A stretch of 64,000 nt of DNA from Lacimicrobium alkaliphilum (GTDB lineage: Bacteria > Pseudomonadota > Gammaproteobacteria > Enterobacterales > Alteromonadaceae), in NCBI RefSeq assembly GCF_002591895.1, contig NZ_NISX01000004.1:62001-126000 (forward strand), written 5' to 3'. This document shows positions 37,252 to 46,600 of the stretch, in pieces. Each line of letters opens with the position of its first letter. The first letter of the stretch is position 1. Below the pieces are notes generated by a model that was given only the letters and a program-made list of their open reading frames with translations, did not search any database and was not told the DNA's origin. A program made the translations under genes and the position numbers.

Positions 37252-38174
37252 TATGCACTTACCTCTTCTGTCATTTGTCTGAAAACATCATCCAGCCGCC
37301 CTTGCTCCTGATACAGCGTATCGACCTGCAACCCACGATCGCGAATGTAAGCGGAGACGGCAGGCATCAGGTCCTGCTGACCTTCAGGAAATAATGTTAC
37401 CCTGCCATTGTGTCGATCCACCTCCATGTCTTCTACGCCTTCCAGTTCAGCGAGCCCGGAGATATCTGTCAGTTGTGTAAAGTGCAAACTGATAGCCTGG
37501 TAATAGCGGGACTTTTTCTGCAAATCTGCCGGGCTGGCATCAAACAGCATTTTGCCTGCGGCAATGATCATGGCCCGGTTACAGACCGCGGTAACTTCCT
37601 CAAGAATATGGGTGGAAATGATTACAATTTTATCTTTGGAGAAATTCTTGATCAGTTCGCGTACCTGATGCTTCTGATTGGGATCCAGCCCATCTGTAGG
37701 CTCATCGAGGATAAGAATATCCGGATCATGAATAATAGCCTGAGCCAGACCGACACGGCGTTTAAAGCCTTTAGACAGATTTTCTACCGGGCGCCTTAGC
37801 ACCTCTTCCAGTTGCACCAGTCTGATCACCTCTCTTATGCGGTCTTTCCTGTGCTGGCCTTTAAGCCCCCGTATATCTGCGATAAAGCTGAGGAACTCCA
37901 CCACTGTCATATCACCATAGGCCGGTGCACCTTCAGGCAGATAACCTATCTGCTTCTGAATCGCCTTGCTGGATTTGTCCATCGCCATATCACTGATTCG
38001 GATCTCCCCGTTGCTGGGAGTCAGAAACCCGGTAAGCATCTTCATGGTGGTGGATTTTCCGGCGCCATTGGGACCAAGGAAGCCCACCACATCGCCCGCT
38101 CTGACTTCAAAAGACAGTTTATCAACGGCGATGAAATCGCCAAATGCCTTGCTGAGATTCGTTACTGAGATCAT
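37251..38174 (-). CDS. ABC transporter ATP-binding protein (GldA-like)
   Basis: The 307-residue ATPase has Walker A GPNGAGKST, signature LSKGFKRRVGLAQ, Walker B ILILDEPTDGLDP and the H-loop ISTHILEEV, followed by a C-terminal extension of about 90 residues common in ABC-2 exporter ATPases. It is the first gene of the four-gene operon. Confidence 0.94.
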   Translation of the reverse strand: MISVTNLSKAFGDFIAVDKLSFEVRAGDVVGFLGPNGAGKSTTMKMLTGFLTPSNGEIRISDMAMDKSSKAIQKQIGYLPEGAPAYGDMTVVEFLSFIADIRGLKGQHRKDRIREVIRLVQLEEVLRRPVENLSKGFKRRVGLAQAIIHDPDILILDEPTDGLDPNQKHQVRELIKNFSKDKIVIISTHILEEVTAVCNRAMIIAAGKMLFDASPADLQKKSRYYQAISLHFTQLTDISGLAELEGVEDMEVDRHNGRVTLFPEGQQDLMPAVSAYIRDRGLQVDTLYQEQGRLDDVFRQMTEEVSA

Positions 38175-38332
38175 AGGATTCCTTACATGATCAAAGAGTT
38201 AAGTACCTATATACAGAGCATATAAACATGTGCAGACACATGCTCTGTATTTAGACACTCGCACCGCTGGAATATGGGCACCGATGTTAATAATTCAAGT
38301 CTGTCCGGGGTACCTCAAAACACCGTGGTAAA

Positions 38333-38360
38333 AAAAAGCCGCGAAAAATATCGCGGCTTT
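38333..38360 (-). terminator. Terminator of the peroxiredoxin gene
   Basis: AAAGCCGCGA and TCGCGGCTTT form a 10 bp stem with a T-run on the minus strand, 15 bp after the peroxiredoxin stop. Confidence 0.92.
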
Positions 38361-38374
38361 ATCAATACCTTAAC

Positions 38375-38980
38375 TTATAGCTCTTTGTTGTGCTCGGACA
38401 GATATTTGGCTACACCTTCAGTGCTCGCCTGCATACCCTCTTTACCTTCCTGCCAGCCTGCAGGGCAAACTTCACCGTGCTCTTCATGGAAGTTCAGTGC
38501 ATCCACCATACGCAGCATTTCGTCTACGTTACGGCCAAGCGGCAAATCATTGACCACCTGATGACGCACATTACCTTCTTCATCAATCAGGAAAGAACCA
38601 CGCAGGGCCACACCAGCTTCTGGATGCTCAACATCGTAAGACTGGCAGATTTCATGTTTAATGTCTGCCACCAATGGATACTTAACGGCACCGATACCAC
38701 CGTCATTCACAGCTGTATTACGCCATGCGTTGTGACTGAACTGTGAATCAATAGATACACCAATCACTTCGACGCCCCGTTTTTTAAACTCATCATAACG
38801 TTTGTCAAAAGCAATCAGCTCAGAAGGACAAACAAAGGTAAAGTCCAGCGGATAGAAGAAAATGACCGCCTTCTTTCCTTTGATGTTTTCTTTCAGATTG
38901 AAGTTTTCAACAATCTCACCATTGCCCAGAACAGCAGCAGCAGTAAAGTCAGGGGCAGGACGACCAACTAGTACACTCAT
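38375..38980 (-). CDS. Typical 2-Cys peroxiredoxin (AhpC/Tsa type)
   Basis: The enzyme reduces hydrogen peroxide and organic peroxides. From the ATG at 38980 it has 201 residues, with the peroxidatic cysteine at 51 in FYPLDFTFVCPSE and the resolving cysteine in HGEVCPAGW near residue 170. The GGAG ribosome site precedes MSVLVG with good spacing, so I preferred it over the ATG 12 bases upstream. No ahpF is adjacent. It is transcribed alone, with its own terminator. Confidence 0.95.
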   Translation of the reverse strand: MSVLVGRPAPDFTAAAVLGNGEIVENFNLKENIKGKKAVIFFYPLDFTFVCPSELIAFDKRYDEFKKRGVEVIGVSIDSQFSHNAWRNTAVNDGGIGAVKYPLVADIKHEICQSYDVEHPEAGVALRGSFLIDEEGNVRHQVVNDLPLGRNVDEMLRMVDALNFHEEHGEVCPAGWQEGKEGMQASTEGVAKYLSEHNKEL

Positions 38981-39155
38981 CATTTTCTCCATTTTCTTCG
39001 TTGTAGAACGAGTAACAAAGCACTGTTTGCCACTCTTTGCATAAGACTATCTAAAGTATGGGCAATTAAGACAATTCCAAGGGAAAAAATTCGTTAAAGG
39101 CAGAAAAAATTGTGCTCGATTGATGCTGCGGCCGATAAAAAAGCGATCAATTGGG

Positions 39156-39186
39156 TTGCCATAATGCCAAATAGCAATTATTATCA
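39156..39186 (+). promoter_or_regulatory. bfd promoter with overlapping Fur box
   Basis: TTGCCA (39156-39161), a 17 bp spacer and TATTAT (39179-39184) form a good sigma-70 promoter. A Fur-box-like sequence at 39172-39186 reads, on the minus strand, TGATAAT-A-ATTGCTA against the 7-1-7 consensus TGATAATnATTATCA. It covers the -10 element, which fits repression by iron-loaded Fur. Confidence 0.7.
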
Positions 39187-39212
39187 TTAGCAATGATGCA
39201 GGAGAATGATTA

Positions 39213-39407
39213 ATGTTTGTGTGTCTTTGCCACGGTATAACCGACAAACAAATCGCCGAGACTGTCCGTGAACAGGGCATCGGTAATATGCGCGAGCTGC
39301 GTAAACAGCTTGGCGTAGGCAGTCAGTGTGGCAAATGTGTACAACTGGCCCAGCAGGTTGTCGATAATACCATTATCGACGAATCGTTATTCAAAGAGGT
39401 TTGCTGA
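39213..39407 (+). CDS. bfd: Bacterioferritin-associated ferredoxin
   Basis: Bfd carries a [2Fe-2S] cluster and reduces stored ferric iron so that bacterioferritin can release it. The 64-residue protein has all four cluster cysteines: C4 and C6 (FVCLC) and C39 and C42 (SQCGKC). GGAGAATGA precedes the ATG. A Fur-box-like site overlaps the promoter. The bacterioferritin gene follows 114 bp downstream. Confidence 0.96.
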   Translation: MFVCLCHGITDKQIAETVREQGIGNMRELRKQLGVGSQCGKCVQLAQQVVDNTIIDESLFKEVC

Positions 39408-39521
39408 ACCAATAACATCGCCTGTGCGTAATCCTCTCAGCACCTCCCTTTTTTCGTTCTCTCAAGACAGTCGCTTTATACTTCTCTATACTAACCCTAT
39501 GAGTTTATTCAGGGTAACGTT

Positions 39522-39995
39522 ATGAAAGGTAATAAAGAACTGATAAAGCATCTGAACATCGTGCTGGGCGACCAGCTGATTGCCATCAATCAATATTTTC
39601 TGCACTCGCGGATATTTAAAAACTGGGGGCTGGACAAGCTCGCCAGCAAAGAATATCAACATTCAATCTGCGAAATGAAGCTGGCAGATGATCTGATGGA
39701 GCGAATCCTGTTTCTTGACGGTATGCCCAACTTGCAGGATCTCGGCAAATTACATATCGGTGAAGATACTTCAGAAATGCTCAAATGCGATATGAGTATT
39801 GAGCACAATGCCGTGTCCAGACTGCGCACAGCCATTGAATATGCCGAATCAATTCAGGATTATGTTAGCCGGGATTTGCTGGCAAAAGCTTTGGACAAAG
39901 AGGAAGAACAGGTGGATTGGCTGGAAACCCAGTTACTGCTTATCGGGCAACTAGGCATTGAAAATTATAACCAGTCACAGGTCGGTGAGGACTAA
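39522..39995 (+). CDS. bfr: Bacterioferritin-family protein with altered ferroxidase residues
   Basis: The 157-residue protein aligns end to end with bacterioferritin: INQYFLHSRIFKNWGL, ERILFLDGMPNLQDLGKL, IQDYVSRDLLAKAL. The haem-ligand methionine is kept (M52). Of the six di-iron ferroxidase ligands of E. coli Bfr, three are changed: E18 to Q, H54 to L and H130 to Q, while E51, E94 and E127 remain. This resembles the haem-binding, ferroxidase-poor subunit of two-subunit bacterioferritins, but no second bfr is in the window. Its neighbour bfd supports an iron-store role. Confidence 0.93.
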   Translation: MKGNKELIKHLNIVLGDQLIAINQYFLHSRIFKNWGLDKLASKEYQHSICEMKLADDLMERILFLDGMPNLQDLGKLHIGEDTSEMLKCDMSIEHNAVSRLRTAIEYAESIQDYVSRDLLAKALDKEEEQVDWLETQLLLIGQLGIENYNQSQVGED

Positions 39996-40008
39996 ACAAC
40001 AATGTCAT

Positions 40009-40040
40009 GGTGAGAAAAGCCAGCCCCGGCTTTTCTCACC
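40009..40040. terminator. Hairpin between convergent bfr and tyrA
   Basis: GGTGAGAAAAGCC and GGCTTTTCTCACC form a perfect 13 bp stem around AGCCCC. It lies between two convergent stop codons and probably ends both transcripts, although no long U-tract follows. Confidence 0.7.
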
Positions 40041-40048
40041 ACTACGCC

Positions 40049-41176
40049 TCAGGAACGATCATCATCAGCTTTTAACAGCAGCTTCTTACTCTCTACCAGG
40101 CTTTTCTTGGCAAAATCACCAAACCACTGGCCTATGTGGAAAAACTCTTTAATAAAGGTTCCTTTGTCCCCCGCTTCCAATACTTCAAGAGCGGCGTTGA
40201 AGCGATGTTGAAATCGTTTTAACAGTTCGACGCTGTCTTTGTTGTTAAAAATGATATCGGCGTACAGGTCCGGCGATTGGGCAAATAAACGCCCCACCAT
40301 CGCAAGTTCTAACCGATAAATAGGCGAACTGAACTGAATCAGTTGCTCCAGTGGCGGATTTTCGCCGGCCAGATGGGCGCCATATACGAACGAACAAAAA
40401 TGGCGCATCACCTGAATAAAAGACATCGCATCGTCATGTTCTTTCGCCGTGGACTCATTAAGAATGGCACCCCAGCTCTGCATTTGTTCCAGTAGCCACT
40501 GATAGCGCTCGGGATAACGACCATGACAGACCACCACCACCTGCTTAACCAGGCTTGACACATCAGGACCGAACATGGGGTGCAAGCCCAGCACCGGACC
40601 AGAGTGCACCTCTAACATAGCGTTTAACGGCGCGGCTTTGGTACTGGTTATATCTGCCAACAAACAGTCAGAGGGTAAATCAGACAAACGTTGAATGACC
40701 TGTTCAGTAAGCTTCATCGGAACCGAAACCAGGACCAGACCCGCATCACAAAAAATCTCTGCTGACCTGTCCCAGTCGTCTTTTTCCAGGGCTTCTGCCT
40801 GGTAGCCACTGCGCTCAAACATCTCCAGGAATACTGAACCCAGGGCACCATGGCCACCAATAACAACTACTTTGCCGAGATCCGGCTTTGTGCACTGATA
40901 ACGCACATGCTGTGTCTGGTACGACTCACGCATGATGCGCCTTAGCAGGTCCTCTATCAAATCCGGTGACAGCCCCAACGCGTCGGCCTCAGCCCGGCGC
41001 TTTTGCAATAGCTGCGCTTCACGGGCTGGCACGTAAATCGGCAAGCCGACCCGGCTTTTAATTTCCCCCACCTGTTTGGTCACTGCCAGCCGCTTACCCA
41101 GTAACGCCACCAACTCGCTATCCAGCGCATCAATTTGCTGACGCAAGTGAGCAAGAGGATCCGAATCCATGGTCAT
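40049..41176 (-). CDS. tyrA: Bifunctional chorismate mutase / prephenate dehydrogenase
   Basis: TyrA turns chorismate into prephenate and then 4-hydroxyphenylpyruvate, the last committed steps to tyrosine. The 375-residue protein has an N-terminal AroQ mutase domain ([20 protein letters not shown]) and a C-terminal NAD-binding dehydrogenase ([30 protein letters not shown]). Length fits the E. coli fusion (373). It follows aroF by two bases, giving the same aroF-tyrA operon as in E. coli. Confidence 0.97.
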   Translation of the reverse strand: MTMDSDPLAHLRQQIDALDSELVALLGKRLAVTKQVGEIKSRVGLPIYVPAREAQLLQKRRAEADALGLSPDLIEDLLRRIMRESYQTQHVRYQCTKPDLGKVVVIGGHGALGSVFLEMFERSGYQAEALEKDDWDRSAEIFCDAGLVLVSVPMKLTEQVIQRLSDLPSDCLLADITSTKAAPLNAMLEVHSGPVLGLHPMFGPDVSSLVKQVVVVCHGRYPERYQWLLEQMQSWGAILNESTAKEHDDAMSFIQVMRHFCSFVYGAHLAGENPPLEQLIQFSSPIYRLELAMVGRLFAQSPDLYADIIFNNKDSVELLKRFQHRFNAALEVLEAGDKGTFIKEFFHIGQWFGDFAKKSLVESKKLLLKADDDRS

Positions 41177-41178
41177 GA

Positions 41179-42270
41179 TTATACCGCCCGCTCCATTTTT
41201 CTCATTCGCATCGGCAGCACGGTAATCAGCTTATCGCGGATTTTCTTCAGCAACTGTGCGGTTCCCTGCCAGTCGATACAGGCGTCGGTAATCGACACGC
41301 CATAGTCTAAATCCTTTAGCTGTTTGCCCTCACTGCTCTGATTTCCCTCGTTGAGATGACTCTCCAGCATAATGCCAATGATGGACTCATTCCCTTCGAG
41401 GATCTGATTCATCACATTAGTGGCCACCAGAGGCTGGCGACGATAATCCTTATTGGAATTCGCATGACTGCAATCCACAACCAGACCGGCACTGAGTCCG
41501 GCTTTGTTCATTTGTTCCTCACACTCAGACACACACACCGAATCATAGTTTGGTTGTTTGCCGCCACGCAGAATAATATGCCCGTCAGGATTTCCCTGAG
41601 TCTGAATCATGCTCACCTGCCCCTGCTTATTAATACCCATAAAACTGTGCCCCGAAGCAGCAGATTTAAGTGCATTAATAGGGATATCCAGACTGCCGTC
41701 CGTACCGTTTTTAAAGCCTACAGGCATAGACAGCCCACTGGCCATCTCCCTGTGTGTTTGTGACTCTGACGTTCTGGCACCGATAGCGGCCCAGGCGAAT
41801 AGCTCAGATAAATATTGCGGGCTGATAGGATCCAGAGCTTCGGTAGCGACAGGTAACTGTAGTTCAGACAGCCAGATCAGTAACTCTCTGGCCTTACGCA
41901 ATCCTGTCTCAATATCGAAACTGCCATCCAGATGAGGATCATTGATTAGCCCCTTCCAGCCCACAGTAGTTCTTGGCTTTTCAAAATAGACCCGCATTAC
42001 GATGTACAGGCTGTCCTTGGTCTCTTCGTGCAGTTCTTTAAGCTTGAGGGCGTACTCTTTGGCGGCATCAATATCATGAATAGAACACGGACCACTGACC
42101 ACCAGCAGCCTGTGGTCCCTTCTGTGAATAATATCGGCAATCGTTTCACGAGACTGCTGGATAATATTCAGCGCAGTCTCACTGACGGGCAGTTCTTTTG
42201 CCAGTTCATCGGGAGTAATAATGACCTGTTCACCGGATACATGAACATTGTTAATGGCGTCTTTTAACAT
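41179..42270 (-). CDS. aroF: 3-deoxy-7-phosphoheptulonate (DAHP) synthase, class I
   Basis: This enzyme condenses phosphoenolpyruvate and erythrose 4-phosphate, the entry step of aromatic amino-acid synthesis. The 363-residue protein shows the class I core: [56 protein letters not shown]-like segments and [15 protein letters not shown]. Pairing with tyrA points to the tyrosine-sensitive AroF form; feedback type is inferred. A TyrR-box-like site lies about 120-136 bp upstream. Confidence 0.96.
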   Translation of the reverse strand: MLKDAINNVHVSGEQVIITPDELAKELPVSETALNIIQQSRETIADIIHRRDHRLLVVSGPCSIHDIDAAKEYALKLKELHEETKDSLYIVMRVYFEKPRTTVGWKGLINDPHLDGSFDIETGLRKARELLIWLSELQLPVATEALDPISPQYLSELFAWAAIGARTSESQTHREMASGLSMPVGFKNGTDGSLDIPINALKSAASGHSFMGINKQGQVSMIQTQGNPDGHIILRGGKQPNYDSVCVSECEEQMNKAGLSAGLVVDCSHANSNKDYRRQPLVATNVMNQILEGNESIIGIMLESHLNEGNQSSEGKQLKDLDYGVSITDACIDWQGTAQLLKKIRDKLITVLPMRMRKMERAV

Positions 42271-42695
42271 AGGAGAAAAACCTGTTTGTAAATGGATAAT
42301 AAAATAAAGAGTGGCAATAGAAAGTATGACACCGGCTGAGAAAACCGGCAGGAAAGATCAGCAATATCGGGATGTTTTCAATAAACTCCGTAACGTTTTC
42401 TTTACTTTCATATTTAAATGTATTTCTTTACAGGGATTGACTTTTTAACATTACCCGACTTGTTTGGCAAGCATTGCTACCCAAAAGTCCCGTAATTGCC
42501 CTGATGTGCACCAACAGGCAAGCGAATGTGCAGGTGTTCTGATGTTTTAACCCTTGATTGTATATATGCCGGGTTTTACCTTAAGCACAAAAGCACAGCA
42601 TCACCACGTGGCAAACTAAGGAATAGCAATGTAATCAATGGGCACCATGCTAGCTTGACGGTGATCTGGAGCGCATCATCAGCCCTGAGCGAAAA
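42271..42695. other. Gene-free stretch upstream of aroF
   Basis: This 425 bp region lies between the dnaJ-related stop and the aroF start, both on the minus strand. It holds a TyrR-like box at 42389-42406. No leader peptide rich in aromatic residues and no attenuator hairpin was recognised, and no further gene was seen. Confidence 0.6.
42389..42406. promoter_or_regulatory. Candidate TyrR box upstream of aroF-tyrA
   Basis: CGTAAC-GTTTTC-TTTACT matches the TyrR consensus at 9 of 12 positions, with G at position 2 and C at position 17. aroF-tyrA is a classical TyrR target in E. coli, which raises confidence. Confidence 0.5.
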
Positions 42696-43274
42696 TCAGA
42701 TAAGTTTCCGATAGGCATCATTCAGTTTGCGGGTTTTACTGACATCGCCTCCTTTGTCAGGATGGTGGCGATGAACAAGAATGCGGTACTGGCGGCGTAT
42801 TTGCTGCGGACTGGCATCTTTGGGTAAATCCAGTACCGCCAGAGCCTCACAACGCTCCTGTTCCGGTACAATTCCGCCCATGCGCTGCCAGAAACCATCC
42901 AGCAATGCGTTCACATCCTCTTTGCCGGTGCTGTTAAAATTGCTCCAGTCCAGATAGTACGCCGCCAGAGAATCTGATTCACTCAGCGCATTACACCCGG
43001 GTGTATAAGGGCGCAGACAAACAGACATGGCACTGATGACCAGGTCTGCCCGCTGGCTAAGGCGCAGCTGATTTCTGAGCCGGTATAGCTGATTAAACAG
43101 ATAAAAATGAGTCTGGAACAGGCACAAGGAATCACTGAGGTCGAGCCCGGCACTGAAGATCGCCACGTCAGGCTGCTTCAATACCGATATAAGCTTATGC
43201 TCACTTAGCCCCTGAGGGTACTTCAGCAGAAGCTCGTACAGGGGCTGGGTGATATCAGGGGCCTCAGTGTTCAA
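42696..43274 (-). CDS. DnaJ-related protein with C-terminal J domain
   Basis: The 192-residue protein has an N-terminal region of the DnaJ-related family (LYELLLKYPQGLSEHKLISVLKQP, then FLFNQLYRLRNQL-like helices) and a C-terminal J domain (LDLPKDASPQQIRRQYRILVHRHHPDKGGDVSKTRK) with the HPD motif that stimulates Hsp70 ATPase. It ends right after the J domain and has no zinc-finger or client-binding domain, so it is not a classical DnaJ. It follows the AbgT gene by about 25 bp. Confidence 0.88.
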   Translation of the reverse strand: MNTEAPDITQPLYELLLKYPQGLSEHKLISVLKQPDVAIFSAGLDLSDSLCLFQTHFYLFNQLYRLRNQLRLSQRADLVISAMSVCLRPYTPGCNALSESDSLAAYYLDWSNFNSTGKEDVNALLDGFWQRMGGIVPEQERCEALAVLDLPKDASPQQIRRQYRILVHRHHPDKGGDVSKTRKLNDAYRKLI

Positions 43275-43298
43275 TTAGTCTCCTGACTCCGCCACAAT

Positions 43299-44831
43299 TC
43301 AGGGTGCCGGATACACATAACTGGACTGCAAGCCGAGAGGAATCCCCAATGCCCAGTAAATCAGCAGAAATGCGGTCCAGGCAAGAATAATGCAAACCGA
43401 AAAAGGCAGCATTAATGACAACAACGTTCCGATACCGGTGCCTTTTACATAACGCTGGCAATAGACCACAACCAGAGGGAAGTAAGGCATCAGCGGAGTG
43501 ACGATATTAGATGAGGAGTCACCCAGCCTGTAAGCCGCCTGTGTCAGATCCGGTGAGATATTCAATTGCATCAGCATCGGTACAAAAATCGGCCCCAACA
43601 ATGCCCATTTAGCCGATGCAGAGCCGACGAACAAATTGACAAAAGCGGTCAGAAACACCAGGCCAACAATGGTCACCATACTGGGAAGTTGCAGGGTTTT
43701 GAGTAACTGCGCCCCCTCGATGGCCAGCAAAGCACCGAGATTGGACTTGCCAAAGGCATCGATAAACAGGGCACAGAAAAACGCCATTACCACATAATAG
43801 CTCATGCTGCCCATGGACTTGCTCATGGCCCCGATCACATCTTTACTGGAGGAAAAGGTACCGGCCAGATAGCCGTAAACCACCCCGGGTAATACAAACA
43901 ACAGAAAGATCAGCGGCACAATACTGTGCATCAGGGGCGCGGTAAAAGAGGCCAGGTCACCATCAGGGGCACGCAGTGGTGAGTCAACCGGCCACAACAC
44001 CACAACCAATAAAATGATTCCCGCCAGCATGGTCAGCCCGGCAATGCGCAACGCTGTCAGCTCTTTCTTACCCAGGTCTTCAAATTTGGGGATCTCATCC
44101 GGATCACCATCTACCTGAGTATTCTGTAATCTTGGCTCAATAACTCTGTCTGTCAGCCACCAGCCGAGCAAAATAATCAGTACACTGGAAGCACTGGTGA
44201 AAAACCAGTTATTCAGCGGATTAATCTGGATTTGCGGGTCGATAATCTGCGCGGCGCTCTGGGTAAAGCTCTGTAGCAAGGGATCAATTGCCGAAGGGAC
44301 AAAGTTGGCACTAAATCCTCCACTCACTCCGGCAAACGCCGCGGCGATACCTGCTAAAGGATGACGTCCCATAGCATAGAAAATCACCCCCGCCAGCGGG
44401 ATCACCAGCACATAACCGGCATCGGTGGCGGTATGACTGACAATCGCTACCAGAATAATAGAAGGTGTCAGCAGCATTTTCGGCGTAGAGTCGAGCATCC
44501 GCTTGAGTCCGGCATTGATAAAACCGGAATGCTCCGCCACACCGACACCCAGCATGGCAACCAGGACCACCCCCAAAGGTGCAAAACTGGTAAAAATAGT
44601 GACCATTCGTGACAGAAAATCGGCCAGATTTTCTCCGGTTAACAGGTTATTCACCACGACAGGAGCATCGGTTCTTGGATCGATTGCACTAAAACTGGAA
44701 CCTGAGAGCAGCGCCGATAACACCCACACAATGATCAGGCTGATCAGAAATATCACCGCAGGATCCGGTAACTTGTTTCCTACACGTTCGATCTTATCCA
44801 GCGCCCGGCTGGTCCAGTTAGTTGTGCTCAC
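43299..44831 (-). CDS. AbgT family transporter
   Basis: The 510-residue protein is a multi-helix inner-membrane transporter of the AbgT family, whose members import p-aminobenzoyl-glutamate or export sulfonamides. Landmarks are LDKIERVGNKLPDPAVIFLISL at the start, SHTATDAGYVLVIPLAG, and GDSSSNIVTPLMPYFPLV near the end. I chose GTG at 44831, with GGGAG upstream and MSTTNW-like family N-termini; the frame extends to 45029, but the extra 66 residues match nothing. It is divergent from a sensor diguanylate cyclase. No abgAB hydrolase genes are nearby, so the substrate is uncertain. Confidence 0.92.
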   Translation of the reverse strand: MSTTNWTSRALDKIERVGNKLPDPAVIFLISLIIVWVLSALLSGSSFSAIDPRTDAPVVVNNLLTGENLADFLSRMVTIFTSFAPLGVVLVAMLGVGVAEHSGFINAGLKRMLDSTPKMLLTPSIILVAIVSHTATDAGYVLVIPLAGVIFYAMGRHPLAGIAAAFAGVSGGFSANFVPSAIDPLLQSFTQSAAQIIDPQIQINPLNNWFFTSASSVLIILLGWWLTDRVIEPRLQNTQVDGDPDEIPKFEDLGKKELTALRIAGLTMLAGIILLVVVLWPVDSPLRAPDGDLASFTAPLMHSIVPLIFLLFVLPGVVYGYLAGTFSSSKDVIGAMSKSMGSMSYYVVMAFFCALFIDAFGKSNLGALLAIEGAQLLKTLQLPSMVTIVGLVFLTAFVNLFVGSASAKWALLGPIFVPMLMQLNISPDLTQAAYRLGDSSSNIVTPLMPYFPLVVVYCQRYVKGTGIGTLLSLMLPFSVCIILAWTAFLLIYWALGIPLGLQSSYVYPAP

Positions 44832-45067
44832 CGGAAGTCTCCCATATTTTTTTATTTTATTTATTGGTAACGGCCACAAAACTGCGGCCACGTCAGCTGT
44901 CTGGCAAGTTTGCCATAGACCATCTTCCATAGCCACAATCTCCATAAACTTGAGCAAAAGACTTGATTGAAAGCCGCTTAGATAACAGACTGGATAAAAA
45001 TACTTATAAAAACCTGAAATGACTTGCACCCTGATTTATCACTTTGCGTCTCTGGACAGTCGTTTTT

Positions 45068-46549
45068 ATGAAAGCGCTTAACTTTGTGGAATTAAGCTAT
45101 CCGGGCCTCTCGCGACAGGCAGTACTATTGTCCTTTTTCACATTATTGCTGTGTCTCTTTAGTAAGAATAACCAGGCTCAGCCCAGGGTTAGCAACGCCA
45201 ACCCAGGCAACGAACAGATACTCACCTACTGCGTAGATCCGGACTGGCTGCCTTATGAAGCCATTGAGCAGGGACAGCATACGGGAATGTCATCAGGGTA
45301 TCTGCAGAGGCTGAAGCAATACACCGGCCTGCAGTTACAGTTCAGACCAACCGGGTCATGGAAAGAAACCCTGCAACTGCTTCGTGAAGAGAAGTGTCAT
45401 CTCACTCCCATGCTCAACAAGAGTGAAGACAGAGAGCGTTTTTTAACATTCAGCGATGTATACCTCTATGCGCCAAATGTGCTGGTTTCCAGAAGAGAAG
45501 AGCCTTTTTTACAAGGGCTTGAACATATCGGTGACCGACGCCTTGCCATTCCAAAGGGGTATAGGCTACTGGAGTATGTTAAGCGGCATTTTCCTGATCT
45601 GGATGTTATAGAAGTGGACAGAGAAAATGCCGGCCTGATGGCCGTGGCCGATGGCAGGGCTGATGTGTTTGTCGGATCCCTGTATTCAGTCAATGCCTAT
45701 GTGCAGCAACAGGCGTTGCTGGATCTGAAAATAAATGGCTGGGCCTGGCCTCAGGATGAACTCCGCATGGCGGTAATTCCCCGCTATGCCTCGTTACTAC
45801 CTGTCATCAACGAGGCTCTGGCATCCTTCTCTGAAACCGATCACCTTGCGGTACAACAGCAGTGGAATAACGTCAGAATCATTGAGAAACAAGATTACAC
45901 ACTGACCCGAAGAGTGGCATTGATCACATTGATGATTATTCTGCTGTTGGCGGCATGGAACCTGATAATTCGCCGTTATAACCTCAAGCTGGAAGAGAAA
46001 AACGGCCAGCTGGAAAGTCTGAAAACCAAACTCGAAAATTCCAATCGTGAGTTAGAGTTTCTGTCTAATCATGATCCTCTTACCAAGCTCTACAACAGGA
46101 ACTTTTTTAACACCAGCATGCAGCCGGATAATCGTGCAGTGAGTGAAATTCAGCGTTGCAGTCTGATTCTTCTGGACATTGACCACTTTAAAGAAATAAA
46201 TGACGAGTACGGCCACAATGCCGGTGACAGTGTATTACAGGAACTGTCCAACGTGCTGAATCAATGCGTTCGGGAACAGGATGTTGTGGCCCGTTGGGGT
46301 GGGGAAGAATTTGTTGTTATGAGTCAGCAAGACAGCATTATTGATGCTAAAGCACTGGCCATGCGTATTGCCCAAAAGATCCAGAGCACAGAGTTTATTG
46401 TAAAGAAAACCATCACTTGTAGTTTTGGTATCGCCCGTTTGCAGGAACATGAGTCCATGACAGACTGTTTTGAACGCGCAGATAAAGCCCTCTATCAGGC
46501 TAAAGCAAAGGGGCGTGACTGTATTTGTATCAGCGAAGAACAGACCTGA
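45068..46549 (+). CDS. Diguanylate cyclase with periplasmic solute-binding-like sensor
   Basis: The 493-residue protein has an N-terminal signal/membrane segment (AVLLSFFTLLLCLFS) and an extracytoplasmic family-3 solute-binding domain (ILTYCVDPDWLPYEAIEQGQ; LAIPKGYRLLEYV; GRADVFVGSL). A second membrane helix follows near residue 295 (VALITLMIILLLAAWNLII), then a short coiled coil and a C-terminal GGDEF domain. The active-site motif is intact as RWGGEEF, so it probably makes cyclic di-GMP when a small ligand, perhaps an amino acid, binds outside. I chose the ATG at 45068 over an upstream TTG at 45044. Confidence 0.92.
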   Translation: MKALNFVELSYPGLSRQAVLLSFFTLLLCLFSKNNQAQPRVSNANPGNEQILTYCVDPDWLPYEAIEQGQHTGMSSGYLQRLKQYTGLQLQFRPTGSWKETLQLLREEKCHLTPMLNKSEDRERFLTFSDVYLYAPNVLVSRREEPFLQGLEHIGDRRLAIPKGYRLLEYVKRHFPDLDVIEVDRENAGLMAVADGRADVFVGSLYSVNAYVQQQALLDLKINGWAWPQDELRMAVIPRYASLLPVINEALASFSETDHLAVQQQWNNVRIIEKQDYTLTRRVALITLMIILLLAAWNLIIRRYNLKLEEKNGQLESLKTKLENSNRELEFLSNHDPLTKLYNRNFFNTSMQPDNRAVSEIQRCSLILLDIDHFKEINDEYGHNAGDSVLQELSNVLNQCVREQDVVARWGGEEFVVMSQQDSIIDAKALAMRIAQKIQSTEFIVKKTITCSFGIARLQEHESMTDCFERADKALYQAKAKGRDCICISEEQT

Positions 46550-46600
46550 GAGCGATGCCCGTAAATAAAGTTTAAGCTTTTTATCAAATAAGGACCAGTT

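Noticed and set aside
42407-42440. Second TyrR box in the aroF upstream region (TGTATTTCTTTACA)
   Set aside because: The half-sites are only two bases apart instead of six, so it does not fit the TyrR spacing.
43299-45029. Longer AbgT start at 45029
   Set aside because: The extra 66 residues match nothing in the family, while the GTG at 44831 has a GGGAG site and the expected N-terminus.
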